A DNA stretch of 64,000 bases from Burkholderiaceae bacterium (GCA_017461315.1 JAFTYR010000005.1:1-64000), one strand, 5' to 3'; positions 1-9,762 are shown, counted from the first letter of the stretch. Translations and numbers: made by a program. Notes: generated by a model not told the origin, from the letters alone.

Positions 1-1
1 G

Positions 2-610
2 GGTGACGCAGATATGAAACGTGGCGGAGCTGAAACCGATGCATACAGCTTGGCCGCTTACGGCACAAAGATGTTTGATAACGGTATGTTCGTAGACGTA
101 ATCGGTCGCGCCGCAACGATCGACACGGACGTTACAGTTGACGGTAATAAGAAGGGCTCAGCCGATAACGTAGCTCTGAGCTTATCCGGCGAATTAGGCT
201 GGCGCTTACCTGTCAATGATAAGTTCTACGTCGAACCACAGGCTGAATTAACTTATACCTATATTGACTCCGACACATTAAAGTTAAATAGTGGCGTTAG
301 CTACGAAATTGATTCTGTAGATAGCTTAATGGGTCGTGTTGGTTTTGCAGCTGGTTTGAAGTGCCCAGAAAACAAGGGTGATGTTTATGTACGCGTTTCT
401 GCAGTTCATGAATTCTTAGGCGATGTTGCGGTTACAGGCGGTCGCAATGTTCATGAAGTCGATGGTAAGGATACATGGGTTGAATTTGGTATTGGTGGTC
501 AATACAACGTCAACAAGAGTACCTACATCTATGCGGATGTAGAACGTACATCGGGTGCCTCTTTAGAAGAAGATTGGCGTGCTAATGTTGGATTACGTTA
601 TAACTTCTAA
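2..610 (+). CDS. Autotransporter beta-barrel domain, C-terminal part (5' end outside window)
   Basis: The reading frame is open from the first bases of the window, so the gene begins upstream; the ATG at 14 is only an internal methionine. The visible ~200 residues show alternating polar/aromatic strands typical of an outer-membrane beta-barrel, and the protein ends in GLRYNF, a C-terminal Phe being the usual BAM-complex recognition signal. This matches the translocator domain (PF03797 type) at the end of type Va autotransporters or large adhesins. The passenger domain is not visible, so its role is unknown. A bidirectional terminator follows at 673-713. Confidence 0.8.
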   Translation, partial: GDADMKRGGAETDAYSLAAYGTKMFDNGMFVDVIGRAATIDTDVTVDGNKKGSADNVALSLSGELGWRLPVNDKFYVEPQAELTYTYIDSDTLKLNSGVSYEIDSVDSLMGRVGFAAGLKCPENKGDVYVRVSAVHEFLGDVAVTGGRNVHEVDGKDTWVEFGIGGQYNVNKSTYIYADVERTSGASLEEDWRANVGLRYNF

Positions 611-672
611 TAACTTTTAAAAACAGAGGATTTAGGGGTAGCGTAGTTAATGTAAGTTACGCCTAAATAAAA

Positions 673-713
673 AAAACGGTAGAGGGATTTAAAAATTTGA
701 ACTCTACCGTTTT
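673..713. terminator. Bidirectional rho-independent terminator
   Basis: AAAACGGTAGAG (673-684) pairs perfectly with CTCTACCGTTTT (702-713). A- and T-rich flanks let it work for the autotransporter (+) and the HigA-like gene (-). Confidence 0.85.
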
Positions 714-748
714 GCTGTCTGAATCAAAAACTTGATCAATAAAATCAT

Positions 749-1114
749 TTAAAAAAATGATGTTTCCGTGGACACATCTTTTAATTTTTCTAAAGCTTGC
801 CGAAGATCCCATCTCATCTGTAGTATCAACCAAAACTCAGGATCCGTATCAAAATATAGAGATAACTTGATGGCAGTATCTGGGGTAATTGAACGTTTAC
901 CAACAACTAATTCATTGACACGACGTCGAGAAATACCCAGATCTTTGGCTAGTTGTGCTTGAGAAATTGCAAGAGGTTGCAAAAACTGAGTTTCTAGAAA
1001 AACACCTGGATGGGGTGCACTCCGTGTTGAGCGAGTCATCCTAGGACTGAATTTGACTCCAGTCAGTTGTTTTTTTTGAGCTGTTTTCAGTACTTTGCGA
1101 ACCTCTCTTGACAT
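749..1114 (-). CDS. HigA-family XRE DNA-binding protein without a HigB partner
   Basis: This 121-residue protein carries a helix-turn-helix around residues 52-75 (SQAQLAKDLGISRRRVNELV), followed by KRSITPDTAIKLSLYF and the DPEFWL motif typical of HigA-type antitoxins (VapI/HigA family). An N-terminal extension of about 30 basic residues precedes the core. It starts 14 bp after the hyaC stop, behind an AGAGGA ribosome binding site, so it probably reads through from the hydrogenase operon. HigA normally follows a ~90-residue HigB toxin; none is present on either side. It may be a solitary regulator of the hya operon or an antitoxin stranded from its toxin. Confidence 0.85.
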   Translation of the reverse strand: MSREVRKVLKTAQKKQLTGVKFSPRMTRSTRSAPHPGVFLETQFLQPLAISQAQLAKDLGISRRRVNELVVGKRSITPDTAIKLSLYFDTDPEFWLILQMRWDLRQALEKLKDVSTETSFF

Positions 1115-1128
1115 TACGGATTGTCCTC

Positions 1129-1839
1129 TTATTTTTTGACGGGTTCCTTGAAGTATCGGATACCATTGACGATCGTTGAGATTTGAGTGTCATGTCCCAT
1201 GATATCTTCGCGGAAACTCATATAAAGATGGAAGCTTAAGAAGAGTAACAAGTAGTACATTAAAGCATGATGCACGGTTCGTACAACTTGTGCGCCACCC
1301 ATGTAATGCGTTACCCATCCAAAGTAAGTCATCCAGCTAGTATCCCATCCCCACTGCTGAGCATATAATCCAAAGCCAGTGATGATGATGGCAATACTAC
1401 CGAGGACATACATGGCAAACATAGCGGTTTGAGCCAATGGGTTGTGTCCAACATAGATAGGTGGATGCTTTTCAATGAATAAGTAATGCATCGCAGTCTT
1501 CCAAATGCCTTTGACCCACATGGCATCCCAGAACGGCAATATGAAAATCATGCGTGAATACTTATTACCGACAAATGCCCAGTAGATACGATAGATCATG
1601 AGCAATGTGAAAAGCATTGCACAGATCAAATGCACCACAATGATGTTACCAAAGAGGTAGGTCGACCACGTGTCTGCATAGTTGGCCGGTAATGGCCAAC
1701 CAATAAGAAATCCCGTGATACAAAGCAGGAAGAACGTGACAGCCTGAGCCCAATGCCAGAAGCGTACGGGTGCTTCATAGACATAAACAGGCTTTGCAGG
1801 TCCTTCTAGGATTTCATATGACCAATTTGAGATTTTCAT
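1129..1839 (-). CDS. hyaC: Ni/Fe-hydrogenase b-type cytochrome subunit
   Basis: This 236-residue membrane protein has about four hydrophobic helices, with histidines placed as in HyaC/HupC cytochromes b (RFWHWAQ near residue 27, VHLIC near 69, HHALMYYLLL and FHLYMSFRED near the C-terminus). It anchors the periplasmic hydrogenase to the inner membrane and passes electrons from the small-subunit Fe-S chain through b hemes to quinone. It follows hyaB by 14 bp with a GGGAGAT ribosome binding site. Its length matches the family. No hyaD-type maturation protease or hyp genes follow in this window, so these must lie elsewhere. Confidence 0.95.
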   Translation of the reverse strand: MKISNWSYEILEGPAKPVYVYEAPVRFWHWAQAVTFFLLCITGFLIGWPLPANYADTWSTYLFGNIIVVHLICAMLFTLLMIYRIYWAFVGNKYSRMIFILPFWDAMWVKGIWKTAMHYLFIEKHPPIYVGHNPLAQTAMFAMYVLGSIAIIITGFGLYAQQWGWDTSWMTYFGWVTHYMGGAQVVRTVHHALMYYLLLFLSFHLYMSFREDIMGHDTQISTIVNGIRYFKEPVKK

Positions 1840-1853
1840 AATGATCTCCCAAA

Positions 1854-3614
1854 TTAACGAACCTTAACTTCACAAAGTTCCTTTCCATTTAAGTCAAGAA
1901 CATGTGTAGCACAGGCCAAACAGGGGTCAAAACTGTGAATGGTTCGAAGAATTTCAAGCGGTTGATCAGCAACGGCAACTGGAGTTCCCAATAAAGAAGC
2001 TTCATAAGCACCGAGTTGACCGGCAGGATCTCTTGGACTAGCGTTCCAAGTTGAAGGTACAACAGCCTGCCAATTTTCGATTACACCATTTTTAATGACA
2101 CACCAGTGACCTAATGCACCACGAGGAGCCTCTGCTGGGCCAACACCCCGGCATTCTTTTGGCCAGGTTGAAGGTTCCCATTTGTCCATATTCGCAGCGA
2201 CTTCGTCCCCATTTTTGATATTGGTTGTTAAGTCATTGAGGCACTCTAACATGTACTCTGCCATGAGACGAGCTTCAAGGCAACGGGCCAAGGTGCGACC
2301 AAGAGTGGAGAAGAGCGCTTGAACTGGAACATTCGCTTCTCGTAAAGCTTGTTCGACAAGTTCAGTTTGTCGAGGCATTTTCTTTGCATAAGCCATAACC
2401 ATGCGAGCCAAAGGTCCCGTTTCCATGGCATGTCCCTTCCAGCGAGGCGCTTTAATCCATGAGTAGCGACTTTCAGCACCAAGCCACTTAATGTCTGTCT
2501 TAGTGCCTTCAGTACCTTGACCGAGTTCAAATTTAGGATCAGTGATGCCATCCCAAGGATGTAATCCTTCTTTTGCCTTTGGATACTGATACCAAGAGTG
2601 ATCTACAAATTCTTTGATTTGTTCCGGATCCTTTAAGTCAACTGGATGAATTTCAGAAAGTTTGCCATCAATAATGGCGCCATTCGGCATTAAAAGACTA
2701 CTTTCTGACCAGTCGTTCGCATACTTTGGAAAATCGCCGTAGCAGAGTAGATTCTGATTAGAAAGGCCTCCTCCAATCTTGAACCAATCTTTGTAATACG
2801 AGGCGATTGCCATAAGGTCTGGATAGTAGACATTCTCAATAAATCGAATAGTGTCCTTGGCAACGTCAATCATGTGGTTCATCCATACTTGATTGATCAT
2901 AACGCCTTGAGCACCAGTATCGTTCATGTTAATTGGGCAGGGAACACCACCCACTAAATAGTTAGGATGTGGGTTTTTACCTCCGAGAATGGTATGAACC
3001 TTAATGATTTCTCTTTGGAAGTCTAATGCTTCTAGGTAGTGTGTGACTCCAAGAAGATTGACTTCGGGAGGTAACTTATAAGCAGGATTGCCCCAATAAG
3101 CGTTTGCAAAAATACCTAATTGACCGCTTGCGACAAATTTTTTCAATTTATCTTGAATGCCCTTGAAGTAAGCGGGTGAAGAAAGAGCGTGATTCGACAA
3201 AGATTGTTGAATTTCACTCGTTTTCTTTGGATCTGCGTTAAGAGCACTGATTAAGTCAATCCAATCTAGGCCGTGCAATTGATAAAAATGAGTAACATGG
3301 TCCTGACAGTAAAGTGTGGCGTTCATCAGGTTACGGATGATATTAGCATTTGCCGGAATTTGAATTCCAAGTGCATCTTCAACGGCACGAACTGCTGATA
3401 ATGCATGAATACCAGTACAAACGCCACAAATTCTTTCAACAAAGGCCCATGCATCGCGTGGATCACGTCCTTTCAAAATAACCTCTAAACCTCGCCACAT
3501 CGTACCAGTAGACATGGCATCAACGATTACGTTGTTTTCGTCAAGAACCGCTTGCATGCGTAAATGACCCTCAATACGGGTAATAGGGTCAACAACTATC
3601 TTTCTATTTGCCAT
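1854..3614 (-). CDS. hyaB: [NiFe]-hydrogenase large (catalytic) subunit
   Basis: 586 residues, full length for group 1 uptake hydrogenases. The N-terminal nickel-binding motif RICGVC (C63, C66) and the C-terminal DPCLACATH (C565, C568, H571) provide the four cysteine ligands of the Ni-Fe(CN)2CO centre. Fifteen residues after H571 form the tail normally removed by a HyaD-type endopeptidase after nickel insertion. The enzyme oxidises H2 in the periplasm, riding out on the small subunit's Tat signal. The start codon overlaps the hyaA stop by one base, indicating translational coupling. Confidence 0.97.
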   Translation of the reverse strand: MANRKIVVDPITRIEGHLRMQAVLDENNVIVDAMSTGTMWRGLEVILKGRDPRDAWAFVERICGVCTGIHALSAVRAVEDALGIQIPANANIIRNLMNATLYCQDHVTHFYQLHGLDWIDLISALNADPKKTSEIQQSLSNHALSSPAYFKGIQDKLKKFVASGQLGIFANAYWGNPAYKLPPEVNLLGVTHYLEALDFQREIIKVHTILGGKNPHPNYLVGGVPCPINMNDTGAQGVMINQVWMNHMIDVAKDTIRFIENVYYPDLMAIASYYKDWFKIGGGLSNQNLLCYGDFPKYANDWSESSLLMPNGAIIDGKLSEIHPVDLKDPEQIKEFVDHSWYQYPKAKEGLHPWDGITDPKFELGQGTEGTKTDIKWLGAESRYSWIKAPRWKGHAMETGPLARMVMAYAKKMPRQTELVEQALREANVPVQALFSTLGRTLARCLEARLMAEYMLECLNDLTTNIKNGDEVAANMDKWEPSTWPKECRGVGPAEAPRGALGHWCVIKNGVIENWQAVVPSTWNASPRDPAGQLGAYEASLLGTPVAVADQPLEILRTIHSFDPCLACATHVLDLNGKELCEVKVR

Positions 3615-4717
3615 TATTCATCTACTCCCATATCTTTGTTGACTTCTTTACTGCGAGCACGGGCAACGGCACTAGCGGCGATGTGCGCTGCGATTGCCAC
3701 ACCAGTGACACCCAGAGCCGCCAAGCCTACTTTATCCGTAGTGGCCTGAATTCCTAGACCCCAACTCGGAGGCAATACAGTAGTTTCATGAGCATAGAAG
3801 CTACCTTTATCGAAGTAATCAGGTTCAGAACAAGCTAAGCAAGGATGACCAGATTCAATCGGGAATGAAAGTCCATCGTTCCAGCGAATTGCTGAACATG
3901 CGTTATAAGTGACCGGTCCTTTACAACCAACCTTATAGAGACAGTATCCTAGTTTAGCGCCCATATCGTCGAATTTTTCGACAAACTGCCCTGCGTCAAA
4001 GTGGGCACGACGGTAGCATTTATCGTGAATTCTTTGACCATAGAACATCTTAGGACGAAGCTGTGAATCTACAGGTGGTAGACGATCGTAGGTGAGCATA
4101 TAGGTAATTACTCCAGTCATCACCTCAGGAATTGGTGGACAACCAGGTACTCGAATAATCGGCTTGTCTTTGATCACCGATGTGATTGGAACCGATTGAG
4201 TTGGGTTCGGTTTTGCAGTGTTAATACAGCCCCAAGAAGCGCAAGATCCCCAAGCAATAACCGCTTTGGCGCCTTGAGCACAATGCAATAGTTTTTCTGT
4301 AAAAGGTTTACCGCCTGGAATACAGAAAACACCGTCATCGCCTAATGAAGGAGAACCTTCAACCGCTAAGATGTAATTTCCATGGTATTTTTGAATGACT
4401 TCTTCAAGAACTTCATGGTCTTGTTGACCCGCTGCGACCATAAGCGTGTCGTCATAAGCTAAAGAAATCATTGAAAGAATGACATCTTCGATTAGTGGAT
4501 GGTAGGAGCGAATAAACGATTCGGTACAACAGGTGCATTCATTACCATGAAGCCAAATTACTGGAGTTCTTGGCTTCGTTTCCATGGCATGAGCAATGTC
4601 TGAGGCTCCTTGGGCACCTAGGCCGAGCGAAGCAGCTGTTAGTGAACAGAATTTCAAAAAACTTCTTCTTGAAACCCCTTGCTTACGCATCATTTGATAG
4701 TTTGTTTCTACTGTCAT
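3614..4717 (-). CDS. hyaA: [NiFe]-hydrogenase small subunit, Tat-exported
   Basis: The ATG at 4717 is preceded by a good AAAGGA site, giving 367 residues; a longer frame reaches 4756 but has no ribosome binding site. A twin-arginine signal RRSFLKF (residues 17-23) is followed by a hydrophobic stretch. CTCC (C61-C64) starts the ligands of the proximal [4Fe-4S] cluster, with further cysteines along the protein (for example GCPP and [10 protein letters not shown]). A C-terminal hydrophobic helix (about 335-350) anchors the complex and contacts HyaC. First gene of hyaABC, divergent from ccmA. Confidence 0.96.
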   Translation of the reverse strand: MTVETNYQMMRKQGVSRRSFLKFCSLTAASLGLGAQGASDIAHAMETKPRTPVIWLHGNECTCCTESFIRSYHPLIEDVILSMISLAYDDTLMVAAGQQDHEVLEEVIQKYHGNYILAVEGSPSLGDDGVFCIPGGKPFTEKLLHCAQGAKAVIAWGSCASWGCINTAKPNPTQSVPITSVIKDKPIIRVPGCPPIPEVMTGVITYMLTYDRLPPVDSQLRPKMFYGQRIHDKCYRRAHFDAGQFVEKFDDMGAKLGYCLYKVGCKGPVTYNACSAIRWNDGLSFPIESGHPCLACSEPDYFDKGSFYAHETTVLPPSWGLGIQATTDKVGLAALGVTGVAIAAHIAASAVARARSKEVNKDMGVDE

Positions 4718-5018
4718 AAGTATCCTTTCTATCGTTAGGGGAAAACAAAAATACAACTATGAGTGAAGATTAATCTGAATTAATAAATGGTGCAAACCCA
4801 ATTTGACTCTTAAAAAATTAATTAAATCAATTGGTTACATGGTATATAAAGTAACCAATATAGTTACAGATGTACAAAAGATATTAAGGTGGATTTCTTA
4901 TGTCGTAATTGATTGGAAATTTATATGTTATTCATTCTTAAAATTCATAAGGTTGGATTAATGCTTTGTTCATAAACTGTAACAGCGTAGAAACAAAATA
5001 AAGCTGGTAGATAAATCT
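4718..5018. promoter_or_regulatory. Divergent hyaA/ccmA control region
   Basis: About 300 bases separate the two divergent operons. No ORF is credible here. The clear structure is the dyad at 4831-4858, listed separately. Only weak half-sites of an FNR-like TTGAT/ATCAA motif are visible (for example near 4825 and 4909), and none forms a full palindrome. Promoters for both operons must lie here, but I could not fix convincing -35/-10 pairs. Confidence 0.5.
4831..4858. promoter_or_regulatory. Perfect 8+8 bp dyad, candidate operator
   Basis: TTGGTTAC (4831-4838) and its exact reverse complement GTAACCAA (4851-4858) are separated by 12 bp. A further AGTTAC half-site lies at 4862-4867. The arms are about 20 bp apart centre to centre (two helical turns), which fits a dimeric regulator better than an RNA hairpin. 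It lies 114 bp from the hyaA start and 160 bp from the ccmA start. The binding protein is unknown. Confidence 0.5.
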
Positions 5019-5702
5019 ATGACCGATCAAACTACCCAATTGCAACTAAAAGATATTCGTTGTCAACGAGGCGATCGTTTGTTATTCAAAAATCTGAATT
5101 TCAGCTGTCCAAAAGCAACGTTAGTTCGCATTGGTGGACCGAATGGCACAGGAAAGACAAGTCTTTTACGATTGATTGTGGGGCTCATGCAACCAACTCA
5201 AGGTCAGATTCTCTGGGGCGGTGAACCTATTACTAAATTAAAGGAAGATTTCTGGAAAGATCTTGTTTATATCGGTCATCTTAATGGGGTCAAAGATGAA
5301 TTAACAGTTCTTGAGAATTTACTGATCAATTGTGAAATTGGAGAGCACGTTATTACAGAGGAAGAAGCGATTTCAGCCTTAGAACGTGTTGGGCTTGTAG
5401 GATTTGAAAATTATTTAGTACGTCAATTATCTCAAGGACAAAAAAGACGCGTGGCATTAGCTCGGTTATATGTCGCTTCTTACGCCAAACTTTGGGTACT
5501 CGATGAACCCTTTGTTGCATTAGATGTTAAAGCGGTTGCTGAATTGGCAAATCAGATTGTTCAGTACGTCAACGCGGGTGGCATTGTGATTTACACAACG
5601 CATCAAGAAGTACCAATTGCGGTTAACCATTCAATGCAAATTGATCTTTCTGGTGGTGTGTGGCTTCGTGGAAAGAATTTGGAAAGGAGTGCGAGATGCT
5701 AA
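5019..5702 (+). CDS. ccmA: Heme-exporter ATP-binding protein CcmA
   Basis: 227-residue ABC ATPase: Walker A GGPNGTGKT (39-47), signature LSQGQ (137-141), Walker B LWVLDE (158-163), switch His in YTTHQE (H195). With CcmB, CcmC and CcmD it forms the System I complex that loads heme on CcmE and releases holo-CcmE in the periplasm. First gene of ccmABCDEFGHI; it overlaps ccmB by 7 bp. Length matches the family. Confidence 0.96.
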   Translation: MTDQTTQLQLKDIRCQRGDRLLFKNLNFSCPKATLVRIGGPNGTGKTSLLRLIVGLMQPTQGQILWGGEPITKLKEDFWKDLVYIGHLNGVKDELTVLENLLINCEIGEHVITEEEAISALERVGLVGFENYLVRQLSQGQKRRVALARLYVASYAKLWVLDEPFVALDVKAVAELANQIVQYVNAGGIVIYTTHQEVPIAVNHSMQIDLSGGVWLRGKNLERSARC

Positions 5703-6364
5703 GACTTTTTTGGGCGGTGTTTTGCCGAGATCTGCGTTTAGCATTACGACAAAAGTCCGATGTCATTAACACCGTATTCTTTTTTGTTGTCGTTGTTTCC
5801 TTAGTTCCACTTGGAATCGGTCCAGACACAGCGTTGTTACGTTCTATTGCACCTGGAGTAATTTGGGTTGCTTCGCTGTTAGCCGCACTTCTTTCCTTAC
5901 CCCGTTTATTTGCTAATGATTATGCGGACGGTACTTTAGAGCAGATGTTGCTATCAGGTGAACCCTTAGTAGTGATTGTGTTCGGAAAGGTGTTTTCTCA
6001 TTGGTTAACGACTGGAATTCCTTTAACTCTCATTTCCGTCGTTTTTTCATTCATGTTTGACTTAAGCACTGAAGTATCCGTTGTTTTGTTGATATCTTTG
6101 CTAATTGGTACTCCGGTTTTAAGTTTGGTGGGTAGTGTGGGAGCTGCTCTTACCCTGGGGTTAAGAGGTGGTAGTGTTTTAACTTCTCTTTTAGTGTTAC
6201 CCCTTTACATTCCAGTACTGATTTTTGGTGCGGGAGCTTCTGAGGCCTGTGCAGTCGGTTTGGCTTCAACCGCTTATTTTTTAATTGTTTGTGCGTTAAC
6301 ACTCTTTTCCTTGGTGGTGATGCCGGTCGCAGCAGCAGCTGCGCTTCGCATTGCTGTTGAATAA
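5696..6364 (+). CDS. ccmB: Heme-exporter membrane protein CcmB
   Basis: 222 residues from the ATG at 5696, which has a strong GGAAAGGAG site 6 bp upstream inside the end of ccmA. The frame is open further upstream, but family members begin near this methionine (MLRLFWAVFCRDLRLALR). Six predicted transmembrane segments and the early motif LRQKSDVINTVFFF match CcmB, the ABC-2 type permease partner of CcmA. It acts in holo-CcmE release in the inner membrane. Overlaps ccmA; ccmC follows after about 20 bp. Confidence 0.95.
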   Translation: MLRLFWAVFCRDLRLALRQKSDVINTVFFFVVVVSLVPLGIGPDTALLRSIAPGVIWVASLLAALLSLPRLFANDYADGTLEQMLLSGEPLVVIVFGKVFSHWLTTGIPLTLISVVFSFMFDLSTEVSVVLLISLLIGTPVLSLVGSVGAALTLGLRGGSVLTSLLVLPLYIPVLIFGAGASEACAVGLASTAYFLIVCALTLFSLVVMPVAAAAALRIAVE

Positions 6365-6383
6365 TTTTTTCCCCGATGTGTAT

Positions 6384-7121
6384 ATGACCTCTAACCGCAA
6401 ATTATTTACCCCTCAAGGCCTTTACCCTGTTGCCGGTAAATTGATCAAACCTATTTTATTAATGGCGTCGGTCTTAATCCTCGTTGGCCTATATGTGGGA
6501 TTTTTCCTTGCTCCAGTCGATGCGACACAAGGAAATTCCTATCGCATTTTGTATGCTCATGTTCCATGCGCTTGGATGGGGATGCTTTTTTATGTTGTGA
6601 TGGCTGTCTTTTGTGCTTCAAGCATTGTGACGGGAAATCGTTTATGGTCGATGGTTGCTTCAAGTGTTGCCCCAACCGGAGCTATGATGACCTTCCTTTC
6701 TTTGTGGAGTGGCTCTCTTTGGGGACGTCCCACTTGGGGAACTTACTGGGTTTGGGATGCACGTCTTACTAGTGCATTGATTCTACTTTTCTTCTATCTT
6801 GGTTTTATTGCTTTAGAGAATGCAATCGATGATTGGCGTCGAGTTGATAAAGCTTGTGCTGTGATTGGGATTGTGGGTGTAATCAATGTTCCAATCGTTT
6901 ATTTCTCGGTCCAGTGGTGGAATACCTTGCACCAAGGTGCTTCAATTACCGCTTCGGGTTCTAGTATTCATCCAATGATGCTCTCAGCAATGCTTTTAAT
7001 GGTGTTCGGTTTCTTGTTCTACGGTATCGCAGTTTCTTTAGCTCGATTGCGTTCGATCATTCTTGAAAGAGAAAAAAGTGAACAGTGGGCTCAGAACTTA
7101 TCAATTAAGGGAGAAGTCTAA
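6384..7121 (+). CDS. ccmC: Heme-handling protein CcmC
   Basis: 245 residues from the ATG at 6384; a GTG at 6378 and a TTG at 6351 are in frame, but the latter would overlap ccmB by 14 bp and no start here has a strong ribosome binding site. The tryptophan-rich WWD motif WGTYWVWDARLTS (118-130) lies in a periplasmic loop, and H59 and H183 (TLHQG) are the expected axial heme ligands. Six transmembrane helices. CcmC presents heme to CcmE for covalent attachment. Its stop overlaps the ccmD start (TAATG). Confidence 0.95.
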   Translation: MTSNRKLFTPQGLYPVAGKLIKPILLMASVLILVGLYVGFFLAPVDATQGNSYRILYAHVPCAWMGMLFYVVMAVFCASSIVTGNRLWSMVASSVAPTGAMMTFLSLWSGSLWGRPTWGTYWVWDARLTSALILLFFYLGFIALENAIDDWRRVDKACAVIGIVGVINVPIVYFSVQWWNTLHQGASITASGSSIHPMMLSAMLLMVFGFLFYGIAVSLARLRSIILEREKSEQWAQNLSIKGEV

Positions 7122-7309
7122 TGGATCAGTGGAATAGCATTTCAGATTTCTTTTACATGAGTGGTTATGGACAATACGTCTGGGGCGCTTATGGAATGGT
7201 TCTATTTTGTTTTATTTGTGAATTGGTTGGATTAATCAAGCGTCGTCGTCGAGCTGCTCGCGAATTAGCGTTAGAAGCACGTGCACGTCAAGCAGAGGAG
7301 CGTATCTGA
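7121..7309 (+). CDS. ccmD: Small heme-exporter protein CcmD
   Basis: 62 residues: one hydrophobic helix (about 20-37, [20 protein letters not shown]) followed by a basic cytoplasmic tail [10 protein letters not shown]. Size, topology and place between ccmC and ccmE are diagnostic. It tethers the CcmABC complex and is needed for holo-CcmE release. It overlaps both neighbours by one base. Confidence 0.92.
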   Translation: MDQWNSISDFFYMSGYGQYVWGAYGMVLFCFICELVGLIKRRRRAARELALEARARQAEERI

Positions 7310-7758
7310 TGAATAGTACTCAAAAACGTGTGGGGTTGGTTGTTGGGGGCTTAGCTATAGTCGGAGTCGCTGCTACCCTTGTCTTAAGCGCCTTTGAAGA
7401 AAATCTGGTTTTTTTCTTCTCGCCCTCGCAGGTCGCTGCGAATGAAGCGCCCGAAGGTCGTGCTTTCCGCATTGGTGGTTTTGTTGAAGAAGGTAGTGTT
7501 AAGCGTCAAAGTGATGGCGTTACGGTTCAATTTGTTGTGACCGATACCGTCGCTTCCGTTCCTGTTACCTATAGAGGTAGCTTGCCCGATCTTTTTAAAG
7601 AGGGAAAGGGTGTTGTAGCTCAGGGTAAATTGAAGAAGGGTGTATTCCATGCAGATCAGGTTCTAGCTAAGCATGATGAAAATTACATGCCTCCTGAAGC
7701 GGAAAAAGCCGTGCAAGACGCACATAAAAAAGTGCGCTCAGCTTCTAATTCGCGTTAA
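7309..7758 (+). CDS. ccmE: Heme chaperone CcmE
   Basis: 149 residues with an N-terminal membrane anchor (about 8-27) and an OB-fold periplasmic domain. The HxxxY motif is present as H122-D-E-N-Y126; the histidine binds heme covalently before transfer to apocytochrome c. A GAGGAG site precedes the ATG, whose A overlaps the ccmD stop. The C-terminal tail is short and charged, as usual. Confidence 0.96.
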   Translation: MNSTQKRVGLVVGGLAIVGVAATLVLSAFEENLVFFFSPSQVAANEAPEGRAFRIGGFVEEGSVKRQSDGVTVQFVVTDTVASVPVTYRGSLPDLFKEGKGVVAQGKLKKGVFHADQVLAKHDENYMPPEAEKAVQDAHKKVRSASNSR

Positions 7759-7779
7759 TACTTTTTAAGGAATATAGCA

Positions 7780-9744
7780 ATGATTCCTGAATTAGGTCAT
7801 TTTGCATTAATTTTGGCCCTAATCGCCGCTCTGATCCAGGGTATCCTTCCTTTAGCTGGAACACTGTTAGGTGTACGTAGCTGGATTCAAGTGGCTCGTC
7901 CGGCTGTTTTTGCTAATGCTTTTTTTTGCATATTTGCTTTTGGTTGCTTGGCTTGGAGCTTCTACGTCAGTGACTTTTCTGTTCTAAATGTGGCAAGTAA
8001 TTCCAATACTTTATTGCCATGGTACTACCGTCTCTCAGCTACCTGGGGTTCACATGAAGGATCAATCCTGTTTTGGACCTTACTTTTAGCTGTCTGGGGA
8101 TTAGCAATTGCTTTAACCTCTCGACATCTACCTCAAGAAACAGTGGCTCGGGTCATTGGTGTGATGGGGTTAATTTCAGTTGGATTGACGCTGTTTATGC
8201 TTTTAACAAGTGATCCATTTGAAAGACTTTTCCCGGCCGCAGCGGAGGGGAGAGACCTAAATCCACTCCTTCAAGACCCAGGTATGGTTTTCCATCCACC
8301 CCTTCTTTATATGGGTTATGTGGGTATGGTAGTGCCATACGCTTTTGCGGTCGCAGCTCTAATCGGTGGTCGCTTGGACGCCGCTTGGGCCCGTTGGACT
8401 CGTCCCTGGACCAGTATTGCTTGGGTGTTTTTGACACTAGGTATCGCATTGGGTTCCTGGTGGGCTTACTACGAACTCGGCTGGGGAGGTTGGTGGTTCT
8501 GGGATCCCGTTGAAAATGCATCCTTTATGCCTTGGTTAACTGCAACGGCGTTGCTTCACTCATTGGCAGTTACGGAAAAAAGGGGGGCTTTTAAAATCTG
8601 GACGGTTCTTTTAGCTTTGCTGACTTTTTCGCTCTCGTTGCTTGGTACATTTCTTGTTCGATCCGGTGTCTTGACATCCGTTCATGCGTTTGCAACGGAT
8701 CCTCAACGAGGCTTATTTATTCTGACACTTCTGATTATCGTAATCGGTGGATCTTTACTGCTATTTGCCTGGAGAGCACCTAAGGTCGGTTCCGGTGGAT
8801 TCTTTGAACTCTTTTCTCGAGAAGCTATGTTGCTTGTTAATAACGTACTACTGGTTGTATCGATGTCAGCTGTATTGTTAGGTACGTTATATCCCTTATT
8901 TATTGATGCGCTTAATGCAGGAAAGATCTCTGTAGGACCTCCTTATTTTGATTCTGTATTTGGTCCTTTAATGGTACCAGTAGTATTTTTGATGGGTATC
9001 GGCCCGTTAATTCGTTGGAAAGATGCCAGCATCGTTGATGTTGTTCGCCGTGTCGCTTGGTGTTTTGTGGTTGCCATATTACTTGCAGGAACTTCTCTTT
9101 GGGCGATGGGAGGTGGTTGGCACACATGGACTTTTGTTGGCCTCTTTTTGGCTTTCTGGATCTTACTGACTTTTGTTGAAGGCCTTAGAGAAGTGACTCG
9201 TAATATCCGTGGTAATTTCTTCAAGAAGGTTGCTCAGCAGTCTGCTTCTTGGTGGGGAATGATGGTGGCTCACTTGGGGATTGCGGTTTTTATTGTAGGG
9301 GTCTCCATGGTGATGACTTATCAATTAGAAAGAGACGTCACCATGGTTCCTGGACAAGAGGTTTCCGTGGGTTCCTATACCTTTAAATTCACAGACGTTA
9401 AGGTAGGAGTTCGTGGTCCTAACTACATTGCCGATGAAGGTACCTTTGATGTCTATAAAGAAGGTGAAAAAGTTACGACTTTAACGCCTCAGAAACGTAA
9501 GTATTTCTCGAGTGAAATGCCGATGACAGAATCTGCCATTCATTCATCACTGGCTGGAGATCTTTATGTTTCTATGGGGGCTCAAACGGCAGAGGGAGCT
9601 TGGGTTGTTCGTGTCTATAACAAGCCATTTGTAAATTGGATTTGGTGGGGCTGTCTTGTGATGTCAATCGGAGCATTAATTGCTATGTTTGATCGACGTT
9701 ATCGTACACAACGCAAAAAAAATTTAGCTCATTCAGGTAGTTAA
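7780..9744 (+). CDS. ccmF: Cytochrome c heme lyase subunit CcmF
   Basis: 654-residue polytopic membrane protein. The WWD heme-handling motif GWGGWWFWDPVENASFMPW (234-252) is intact, and H172 in FHPPLLYMGY is among the conserved histidines. CcmF takes heme from CcmE and, with CcmH and CcmI, attaches it to CXXCH motifs. ATG with AAGGA 8 bp upstream. This is the only ccmF in the window, so no dedicated NrfE-type lyase accompanies the nitrite reductase here. Confidence 0.97.
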   Translation: MIPELGHFALILALIAALIQGILPLAGTLLGVRSWIQVARPAVFANAFFCIFAFGCLAWSFYVSDFSVLNVASNSNTLLPWYYRLSATWGSHEGSILFWTLLLAVWGLAIALTSRHLPQETVARVIGVMGLISVGLTLFMLLTSDPFERLFPAAAEGRDLNPLLQDPGMVFHPPLLYMGYVGMVVPYAFAVAALIGGRLDAAWARWTRPWTSIAWVFLTLGIALGSWWAYYELGWGGWWFWDPVENASFMPWLTATALLHSLAVTEKRGAFKIWTVLLALLTFSLSLLGTFLVRSGVLTSVHAFATDPQRGLFILTLLIIVIGGSLLLFAWRAPKVGSGGFFELFSREAMLLVNNVLLVVSMSAVLLGTLYPLFIDALNAGKISVGPPYFDSVFGPLMVPVVFLMGIGPLIRWKDASIVDVVRRVAWCFVVAILLAGTSLWAMGGGWHTWTFVGLFLAFWILLTFVEGLREVTRNIRGNFFKKVAQQSASWWGMMVAHLGIAVFIVGVSMVMTYQLERDVTMVPGQEVSVGSYTFKFTDVKVGVRGPNYIADEGTFDVYKEGEKVTTLTPQKRKYFSSEMPMTESAIHSSLAGDLYVSMGAQTAEGAWVVRVYNKPFVNWIWWGCLVMSIGALIAMFDRRYRTQRKKNLAHSGS

Positions 9745-9762
9745 TTTAGAGAGAGTTTGAAT

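Noticed and set aside
1-1200. HigB toxin partner for the HigA-like gene
   Set aside because: No ORF of suitable size or sequence lies on either side.
4801-4930. FNR boxes in the hya/ccm region
   Set aside because: Only half-sites (ATCAA, TTGAT) are present; no TTGAT-N4-ATCAA palindrome.
8195-8521. 108-codon open frame antisense to ccmF
   Set aside because: Covers the conserved WWD region in reverse; no independent support.
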